This document shows, one piece after another, positions 5,790 through 10,848 of a stretch of DNA of 10,848 bases (position 1 is its first letter; the number at the start of each line of letters is the position of its first letter). The stretch covers positions 1 to 10,848 of the forward strand of contig CAYTQK010000095.1 in NCBI GenBank assembly GCA_964439745.1. The letters run 5' to 3'. A program made the translations under genes and the position numbers. The stretch is from CAYTQK01 sp964439745 (GTDB lineage: Bacteria > Desulfobacterota > Desulfobacteria > Desulfobacterales > Desulfosudaceae). The notes beneath the pieces are model-generated. The model saw only the letters and a program-made list of their open reading frames with translations. It did not search any database and was not told where the DNA came from.

Positions 5790-7145
5790 ATGTCAGTCAT
5801 TCAGAACGTTATTGACAAAGTCAAACAGGTAGACCCTGGTCAGAACGAATTTCATCAGGCGGTGACCGAGGTCCTGGAGACCCTGGAACCGACTGTTGAA
5901 CGGCATCCGGAATTTGTAAAAGCCGGTATTTATGAAAGAATAGTGGAGCCGGAACGCGCCGTCCTGTTCCGGGTGCCGTGGGTGGACGACAGGGGTGAGG
6001 TCAACGTCAACCGGGGTTTCCGGGTGCAGTTCAACAATGCCATCGGGCCGTTCAAAGGCGGCATCCGCTTTCATCCCTCGGTGAATCTTTCCATTATCAA
6101 ATTCCTGGGTTTTGAACAGATTTTTAAAAATTCCCTGACCACCCTGCCCATGGGCGGCGGCAAGGGCGGCTCGGACTTTGATCCCAAGGGCAAGTCCGAC
6201 AACGAGATCATGCGGTTCTGCCAGGCTTTTATGCGTGAACTATATCGGCATATCGGTCCGGAAACGGATGTTCCGGCCGGGGATATCGGTGTCGGCGGCC
6301 GGGAAATCGGCTATATGTTCGGATATTACAAAAAAATCAGAAACGAGCATACCGGCGTGCTGACCGGCAAGAGCCTGGAATACGGCGGCAGTCTCATCCG
6401 GCCCGAGGCCACCGGCTACGGCACGGTTTACTTTGCCGCGGAAATGCTGGCCACCCGGGGATTTGATTTTAAAAACCAGCTGGTAGCGGTGAGCGGTTCC
6501 GGTAACGTGGCCCAGTACGCCATTGAAAAAGTAAATGAACTGGGCGGCCGGGTCATTTCCGTATGCGATTCCAGCTCCACCATTATTGATGAAGCAGGCA
6601 TTGACCATGACAAATGCTGCTATCTCATGGAGTTGAAAAATGTGCAGCGGGGCCGGGTCAAAGAATATGCCGATAAATATAAATCCGTGTGCGTGGAAGG
6701 AAAAAACGTCTGGGATGTAATCCGGGAACAGGGGATCAAGGTCGATATCGCCCTGCCCTGCGCCACCCAGAATGAACTGAGCGGGGAAAATGCCGCGGCG
6801 CTGGTGAAAAACGGCTGTATCTGCGTGGCCGAAGGCGCCAATATGCCCTCGACCCCGGAAGCGGTAAAAATTTTCCAGGACAACAACCTTCTTTATGGGC
6901 CGGGCAAGGCGGCCAATGCCGGCGGGGTGGCCACTTCCGGCCTGGAAATGAGCCAGAACAGCCTGAAACTCTCCTGGACCCGGGATGAGGTCGACAACCG
7001 GCTCCAAATGATCATGAAAAGCATTCACAAAGCCTGCCTGGACGCGGCTGAAGCCTACGGTAAACCTGCCGATTACGTCATGGGCGCCAATATTGCCGGG
7101 TTCACCAAGGTAGCCAAGGCCATGCTGGCCTACGGCGTGGTATAG
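5790..7145 (+). CDS. gdhA: NADP-type glutamate dehydrogenase
   Basis: This 451-residue protein catalyses reductive amination of 2-oxoglutarate with ammonium to L-glutamate, coupled to NADPH (EC 1.4.1.4). Its length is close to the 447 residues of E. coli GdhA, the small hexameric class. The substrate domain has KGGIRFHP (89-96) and the catalytic lysine region PMGGGKGGSDFDPKGKS with Lys125 expected to be catalytic. The cofactor domain has SGSGNVAQYA (235-244), followed by CDSSS (259-263), which resembles NADP-preferring enzymes. C-terminal signatures LPCATQNEL, VAEGANMP and GKAANAGGVATSGLEM are intact. The start at ATG 5790 is chosen for AAAGGAG at 5775-5781, eight bases away; an in-frame TTG at 5772 lies ahead of this site and is unlikely. 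It follows the unknown gene by 25 bases and is probably under the same sigma54 promoter. A strong terminator follows. Confidence 0.97.
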   Translation: MSVIQNVIDKVKQVDPGQNEFHQAVTEVLETLEPTVERHPEFVKAGIYERIVEPERAVLFRVPWVDDRGEVNVNRGFRVQFNNAIGPFKGGIRFHPSVNLSIIKFLGFEQIFKNSLTTLPMGGGKGGSDFDPKGKSDNEIMRFCQAFMRELYRHIGPETDVPAGDIGVGGREIGYMFGYYKKIRNEHTGVLTGKSLEYGGSLIRPEATGYGTVYFAAEMLATRGFDFKNQLVAVSGSGNVAQYAIEKVNELGGRVISVCDSSSTIIDEAGIDHDKCCYLMELKNVQRGRVKEYADKYKSVCVEGKNVWDVIREQGIKVDIALPCATQNELSGENAAALVKNGCICVAEGANMPSTPEAVKIFQDNNLLYGPGKAANAGGVATSGLEMSQNSLKLSWTRDEVDNRLQMIMKSIHKACLDAAEAYGKPADYVMGANIAGFTKVAKAMLAYGVV

Positions 7146-7186
7146 ACCGCGGCAGGTTGTAAGTGTGATCGATATTGGCCGGAACC

Positions 7187-7217
7187 AAAGCCCGGGGGTT
7201 TTCCCCCGGGCTTTTTT
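7187..7217 (+). terminator. Rho-independent terminator after gdhA
   Basis: AAAGCCCGGGGG (7187-7198), loop TTTT, and CCCCCGGGCTTT (7203-7214) form a perfect 12-pair stem ending in a six-T run (7212-7217). It lies 42 bases after the gdhA stop. On the minus strand the stem is followed by only TTTGGTT, so it may serve the converging gene at 7254 only weakly. Confidence 0.93.
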
Positions 7218-7253
7218 ATGCGGCAAACCAAGACGGGGGCCAGACAGGCGGTT

Positions 7254-9842
7254 TTACGCCAGGTAACAGATTACTTTTTGCAAGGCCACATCCGACTGGA
7301 TGACCAGTCCGGCCCCGCGAACATCCGCCACCTTGACCACCTCGGCCAGATGCCCGTCCACCGGGCTGAAGGTTTCCAGCAGGTTGGGCTGCGCCAGAAA
7401 CCATGGCCGGTTGAAACACACCTTTTGCTGTTCCGGATAGATGGCCATGTAAAAAATCTGCGTTTCGATCAGATCGTGAAAAAAATGGGTGCCGAACGAA
7501 AGATCCGGAATCAGGCTGCCATCCTGGTAACTGATTTCGGCTATGGCCGCGATATGGTTGATTTCCGAAAAATGAACCGGTACGCCCATGGCCGGGGTAT
7601 GGGTCCCCCAGCGCCCCGGCCCCAGAAGCAGGGTAGGCGTTTTCTCCCGGTCCGCGATGATCCGGTTCAGCTTGCCGATCAGCCGGGCCACGCTGTATTT
7701 TTCAGACAGGGACAGCCGGGTGTACGGCTCGGAATCGACAAAAATAATCATGGCGATCGGCTGGGTAATATTGCCGCCCATGAACCGGCCGTCCATGCGG
7801 ATAATGGTCTTGTCGTCGCTGACGGATTCCGGCAGGGGCTGACCGCCGCTCAAGCCGATGGACTGGAAGGGCCGGCATTGGAGCAGATTGATCTGGATAT
7901 GACCGGCCTGGTTAAAGTTGACGGTAAACTCCACATCCACCGGGTAGCGATAGTTTGTTTCCAGCCGGTTGAGCAGGCTCCGCATGAGATCAATGAAAGG
8001 GGTGGTGGTCAAAAACCGGTCAAAGGTCAGAATCAGCTGATCCCTTTCCGGCCGCCCCAGTTCCCGGAGCGCCTGCATGGCTTCCGTATCCCGGGTCGTC
8101 AGCAGGTCCACGCGCGCGGGAAGGTGCTTTTCCAGCAGGGATTCAAAAGCGATGCTCTGGAGACGGTTGTCAGCCAGGTTCAGCAGATCCACGTAATGCT
8201 GCGAAAAACGACGGATATCCTTCATCTCCGCCAGTGGCTTGACCAGGGGGTCATCCACGGCGATGATGCGGGGATAATCATTTTCCACCCTCTCCACGGC
8301 CCGGGTTCCCAGCCCGTAAACCAGGCGGATCATACCGGCCCGGGCATCCATGTCTTTTTTCCAGACAAAGGGATTCTGGGAAATGCCCACCCCGGCCATT
8401 TCCGGAAAAAAATAATGATGATGATACGCCCCGGATACCCGCTGCACCAGCAGGGCCATCTGTTCGTCCATGCGGTCCAGTCCCCGCTGCATCCGGTAGG
8501 CCAGGGCGTCTCCGTTCATGGCGCTGGCGAAAATATAGCGGACCGCTTCTTCGAACTGTTCGTAGCGCTTCTCCGGGGGGCCCTGATTGACGCAGAAGCA
8601 GCTTTCATATTTGCCGGCAAAGGCGCTGCCGAAAGCATCCTCCAGCAAACTGGATGACCGCACGATGATCGGGGATTGACCGAAATATTCCAGCATCAGT
8701 TGAAACTGTTCCGTGATCTCATCGGGGAACACCCCGGTCAGCAGTTTTTCGCGCAGCTCCTCGCCCCGTTCAAAATACCCCTCCGGGGTCTTATGGGCCA
8801 TGAACAGTTTCCACCAGCCGTTCTGCACAATATAGGAGTAGAACACGTCCGAGCCGATGTAAAAAGAGTCATGGTGCTCCAGCACCCCGCCCCAGTCAAA
8901 ATCGGTGTCATTGGCCAGGATTTTCCGGGCCAGCAGCATGCCCACGGATTTGCCGCCGATAAACCCGGACCCGATCAGGCGGAGTTTGATCCGCAAAAGG
9001 TCGTCCAGCGTCAGGTGATCCCGAATCAGGGATAAAATCTTTTTGTTGCGGCTCAGCATGAGGCGGCTGAGCTGTTCCACCATATCCTGTTTTTCCTCGG
9101 GCCGGGAACCGGATTCCGCCAGATTCCTGGCCTGCATGAACAAGCGGTCCCAGTAATCCAGATGCCGATGAACCTGGCTGGTTTTCTGGCTGGCCAGGTG
9201 AGTGAAAAGCTCGGTCGCCTCCACGCTGTTGATCACCGGCTGAAGGGTGTCCTTCTGCTTGATATGGGGGAAAAACATGGTGGGAGAATAGCGGTGCTGC
9301 ACTTTTATGGGGTGTATGCAGACCTGTCCCTGGTAGTTGTAGACATCAATGAGCACCTGGGTGATCTCCCGGATCCGGGCAATGGCGTTAAACGAATGAC
9401 GGTCCCGGACAATGGCGAAATAGGCGATGGTATTGAGCTCGAAAAGATAGGGGCAGGTGATGGAAAAAAAATCGCCGATCATCAGGTCCGTAGCCCAGCA
9501 ATGCAGCAGATCGGACAAAGAGTCAAACACATAGCAGATATTTTTTCCTTCCCGGGTAATGAGGTTGTGCACCTGGGTGGAAAAGGCCTCGAACCCCTTG
9601 CCCACATCCAGGCGGTACACGGCCAGGTTCTTCCGCTCCTCCAGCAGTGCCGAATGACGGGCAAAACGAAAATAGACCACCCGTTCCTTATCAGCCAGGG
9701 CTTTGTTGACAAAGGCCGTTACCAGGCGCTGATAATCATCGATGACATCCACCTGCCAGACCACGTTGTCGCCGCGCCGCAGGTGGTCGATAATCGAATC
9801 CAGACTTTCCCAGCCCGTGCTGACATTGGCATATAAGGACAT
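7254..9842 (-). CDS. PEP/pyruvate-binding (PPDK_N) protein with degenerate KaiC-like N-terminus
   Basis: The N-terminal 200 residues resemble a KaiC/RecA-like fold: TGWESLDSIIDHLRRGDNVV matches the usual TGxxxLDxxLxGGxxxG lead-in, and ICYVFDSLSDL resembles Walker B. The P-loop is missing, with QVDVIDDYQRL (30-40) in its place. Residues of about 285-660 match the nucleotide/pyruvate-binding domain of PEP synthase and pyruvate phosphate dikinase: GFIGGKSVGML (293-303), IIVRSSSLLEDAFGSAFAGKY (392-412), MALLVQRVSG and LVYGLGTRAVER. A C-terminal domain carries GPGRWG (741-746) and GTHFFHDLIE. The swivelling phosphohistidine domain and the PEP barrel of true PPDK/PpsA are absent, so it is unlikely to make PEP alone and may instead be a phosphotransfer or signalling protein. 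The start at 9842 has GGGAG about 11 bases upstream. It converges on gdhA. Confidence 0.8.
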   Translation of the reverse strand: MSLYANVSTGWESLDSIIDHLRRGDNVVWQVDVIDDYQRLVTAFVNKALADKERVVYFRFARHSALLEERKNLAVYRLDVGKGFEAFSTQVHNLITREGKNICYVFDSLSDLLHCWATDLMIGDFFSITCPYLFELNTIAYFAIVRDRHSFNAIARIREITQVLIDVYNYQGQVCIHPIKVQHRYSPTMFFPHIKQKDTLQPVINSVEATELFTHLASQKTSQVHRHLDYWDRLFMQARNLAESGSRPEEKQDMVEQLSRLMLSRNKKILSLIRDHLTLDDLLRIKLRLIGSGFIGGKSVGMLLARKILANDTDFDWGGVLEHHDSFYIGSDVFYSYIVQNGWWKLFMAHKTPEGYFERGEELREKLLTGVFPDEITEQFQLMLEYFGQSPIIVRSSSLLEDAFGSAFAGKYESCFCVNQGPPEKRYEQFEEAVRYIFASAMNGDALAYRMQRGLDRMDEQMALLVQRVSGAYHHHYFFPEMAGVGISQNPFVWKKDMDARAGMIRLVYGLGTRAVERVENDYPRIIAVDDPLVKPLAEMKDIRRFSQHYVDLLNLADNRLQSIAFESLLEKHLPARVDLLTTRDTEAMQALRELGRPERDQLILTFDRFLTTTPFIDLMRSLLNRLETNYRYPVDVEFTVNFNQAGHIQINLLQCRPFQSIGLSGGQPLPESVSDDKTIIRMDGRFMGGNITQPIAMIIFVDSEPYTRLSLSEKYSVARLIGKLNRIIADREKTPTLLLGPGRWGTHTPAMGVPVHFSEINHIAAIAEISYQDGSLIPDLSFGTHFFHDLIETQIFYMAIYPEQQKVCFNRPWFLAQPNLLETFSPVDGHLAEVVKVADVRGAGLVIQSDVALQKVICYLA

Positions 9843-9908
9843 ACGGTCTGCTGCTCCCTGGTCTTTCTCACCTTGTACTCAACAACCCTGCTCTCATCTT
9901 TCATGGTA

Positions 9909-9937
9909 ATATTAGCGGATCAGCACTGCAAGTTCAA
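9909..9937 (-). promoter_or_regulatory. Possible sigma70 promoter for the PPDK_N gene
   Basis: Read on the minus strand, TTGAAC (9932-9937) and TAATAT (9909-9914) are separated by exactly 17 bases, each matching four of six consensus positions. A start near 9902 would give a leader of about 60 bases before the ATG at 9842. The same 220-base gap holds a tandem CATACGG pair (9940-9955) and a small CCGTT/AACGG hairpin (9986-10001) of unknown meaning. Confidence 0.4.
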
Positions 9938-10062
9938 ATCATACGGCGCATACGGCCGGAGCGCGGAGGTGCCTCTGGATTTGATCCGTTTATTGCAACG
10001 GTATTGCCACCCCGAACGATACTTGCTGCCTGTTGCCGGCGAAACCATCCCGGCAGGGGCGA

Positions 10063-10386
10063 CTACCCCGGCAAGGCCTTGCGCAGGGCCGCGCTCAGCA
10101 CTCCTGCACTTTGCAGGCCCACGAAGCGGGTAATTTCCTGACCGTCCTGGTACAGGATCAAGGTGGGAATACTGCGGATATGGCTGGACATGGCAAAATC
10201 CGGCAGATCGTCCACGTCGGCTGCGGCGATTTTGGCCTGCCCCTGGAAATCAGCGGCCAGCCGTTCCACGATGGGCGCCTGCAGCCGGCAGGGTGCACAC
10301 CAGCCGGTTTGAAAGGCCACCAGGCAGAGCCCGTACTTGATGAAACAATCCAGCTCCTCCCGGCGGGTAATATGGTAGACACACAT
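10063..10386 (-). CDS. Thioredoxin-family protein (WCAPC active site)
   Basis: A 107-residue single-domain thioredoxin, close to the 109 residues of E. coli TrxA. The redox motif is WCAPC, with catalytic cysteines at residues 30 and 33 from the chosen start. The cis-proline follows in SIPTLILYQDG. The strand LVAFQTGW before the active site and the FVGLQSAGVL helix near the end complete the fold. It has no signal peptide, so it is probably cytoplasmic and reduces protein disulfides. The canonical WCGPC is changed to Ala in the middle, which is common among thioredoxin relatives and may shift redox potential. The start at 10386 has AGGA seven bases upstream. An in-frame ATG at 10410 would add MGSHQDHQ but lacks a good ribosome site. 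The PPDK_N gene follows on the same strand after 220 bases. Confidence 0.88.
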   Translation of the reverse strand: MCVYHITRREELDCFIKYGLCLVAFQTGWCAPCRLQAPIVERLAADFQGQAKIAAADVDDLPDFAMSSHIRSIPTLILYQDGQEITRFVGLQSAGVLSAALRKALPG

Positions 10387-10503
10387 CTGATGATCCTGAT
10401 GGCTGCCCATCTTCTACCAACCACTGCGGCCGTCTGCTGCGTCCGCTCCGACAGGCACCCGTTTCCGACACCTTTGTTCATCGAATTAACCTGTTCCGAA
10501 TGA

Positions 10504-10519
10504 ATCAATAAATGTGCCA
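10504..10519 (-). promoter_or_regulatory. Sigma54-like element with variant -12, ahead of the thioredoxin
   Basis: The minus strand reads TGGCACATTTATTGAT. This is a perfect TGGCAC -24 box with correct spacing to TTG, but the normally conserved C of the -12 GC is A. A start near 10493 would give a leader of about 107 bases. The variant base makes it doubtful. Confidence 0.25.
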
Positions 10520-10577
10520 ACTTTCTTGAAAAAAATTCCGCATACCCAACAAAATCATCGGCAGCGCCGGATCATCA

Positions 10578-10593
10578 TGGCATGGATATTGAA
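10578..10593 (+). promoter_or_regulatory. Sigma54-like element with variant -12, ahead of the DUF4242-like gene
   Basis: TGGCATGGATATTGAA shares 13 of 16 bases with the good sigma54 promoter at 5102-5117, with the same spacing. Again the C of the -12 GC is A. It lies 75 bases before the ATG at 10669. It is weak as a sigma54 site, but the resemblance is notable. Confidence 0.25.
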
Positions 10594-10616
10594 CCATTGA
10601 TTATTTGAAAGCAGCA

Positions 10617-10633
10617 GAGGGAAAATCACCCTC
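10617..10633 (+). repeat. Small leader hairpin before the DUF4242-like gene
   Basis: GAGGG (10617-10621) and CCCTC (10629-10633) form a five-pair stem around AAAATCA, 35 bases before the ATG at 10669. There is no T-run. The remaining bases of the 10411-10668 divergent gap show no small gene that I can support. Confidence 0.3.
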
Positions 10634-10668
10634 ACAGATGTCAACCCAACAAAAGGAGAGGGCGCATC

Positions 10669-10842
10669 ATGAAAAACAAAAAATTTATGGCTGTCCATCA
10701 TGATCCCAATGTCAACTGCGAGCAGCTCCAGGGCAACTGGCGCCAACTGGCCAACGTGGAATCGGCCAAATGGGAACGCACCTATTACAATGAAAAAGAA
10801 GGCTGGCGCTTCCGCTGTAGTGATAGGAATGGCCTTATATGA
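10669..10842 (+). CDS. Short DUF4242-like protein, apparently truncated
   Basis: A 57-residue frame starts at ATG 10669 behind a strong AAGGAGAGG (10653-10661 area). The first 50 residues (HHDPNVN, NWRQLANVESAKWERTYYN, EGWRFRC) resemble, from memory, small DUF4242-type proteins of delta-proteobacteria. Those typically run HxxPxxxWxxxxxNWRxLAxVExAxWxRTYYNxxxGxRxC and then continue with W-x-A-P and about 35 more residues. Here the pattern breaks after Cys50: the frame reads SDRNGLI and stops at 10840-10842. Neither other frame restores the expected continuation in the few bases left. It may be interrupted by an insertion beginning near 10818, frameshifted, or ended by an assembly edge. Function is unknown; related proteins have been proposed to bind metal. 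It is divergent from the thioredoxin gene. Confidence 0.55.
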   Translation: MKNKKFMAVHHDPNVNCEQLQGNWRQLANVESAKWERTYYNEKEGWRFRCSDRNGLI

Positions 10843-10848
10843 GGGTAA

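Noticed and set aside
6240..7226. Minus-strand open frame of 328 codons across gdhA
   Set aside because: It is antisense to an unmistakable glutamate dehydrogenase, begins beyond the terminator, and shows no recognisable motifs.
7218..8657. Long plus-strand open frame (479 codons) opposite the PPDK_N gene
   Set aside because: It lies wholly antisense to a well-supported gene, starts inside the gdhA terminator tail, and its protein has no domain pattern; it is an open shadow caused by codon bias.
9940..9955. Tandem CATACGG pair, considered as the start of a repeat array
   Set aside because: There are only two copies at a nine-base step, with no further units; probably chance.
10034..10055. 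TGCCGG/CCGGCA inverted repeat just after the thioredoxin stop
   Set aside because: It is a six-pair stem with a ten-base loop and no T-run on the minus strand, too weak for an intrinsic terminator.
1..10848. CRISPR arrays, tRNA or rRNA genes, insertion sequences
   Set aside because: I read both strands and saw no regularly spaced repeats, no cloverleaf-like segments, and no transposase or integrase motifs.

Overview
This window is bacterial chromosome, roughly mid-50s % GC by eye, densely coded and with no sign of phage or transposon content. The mix of genes suggests a delta-proteobacterium of the Desulfobacterota type (Desulfobacteraceae/Desulfosarcinaceae-like). The clues are a double-Cache histidine kinase paired with an NtrC-type sigma54 activator, good sigma54 -24/-12 signals, a tandem PII-like protein, a PEP/pyruvate-binding protein with a KaiC-like N-terminus, and a short DUF4242-like protein. 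The taxonomic placement is inference from family knowledge.

Left part, plus strand (1-4827). The last 23 codons of an upstream gene overlap, through ATGA, a 374-residue protein that reads as three PII-like domains in a row. After a 288-base gap with two hairpins come a membrane-bound histidine kinase and its NtrC-family response regulator, overlapping by 23 bases.

Middle, plus strand (4828-7217). A 358-base control region carries, in the right order and spacing, a 12-base perfect palindrome (possible activator site), an exact IHF consensus, and a near-perfect sigma54 promoter. It is followed by a leader hairpin and an exact TATAAT box. This region drives a 192-residue protein of unknown function and NADP-type glutamate dehydrogenase (gdhA), and the unit ends in a strong terminator. 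The simplest reading is a local nitrogen or amino-acid circuit: the kinase senses a ligand outside the cytoplasm, the regulator activates sigma54 RNA polymerase at the promoter just downstream, and the output is glutamate synthesis plus the unknown partner. The neighbouring PII-like protein fits a nitrogen theme.

Right part (7254-10848). An 862-residue minus-strand protein joins a KaiC/RecA-like domain that has lost its P-loop to a pyruvate-phosphate-dikinase nucleotide-binding domain, without the phosphohistidine and PEP-barrel domains. Upstream on the same strand is a small thioredoxin (WCAPC). Divergent from it, a short reading frame starts like a DUF4242-family protein but loses the family pattern after about 50 residues and stops at the window edge, so it looks truncated or interrupted.

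The strongest candidates for something undescribed are the kinase-regulator-sigma54-unknown-gdhA circuit and the triple PII-like protein next to it.
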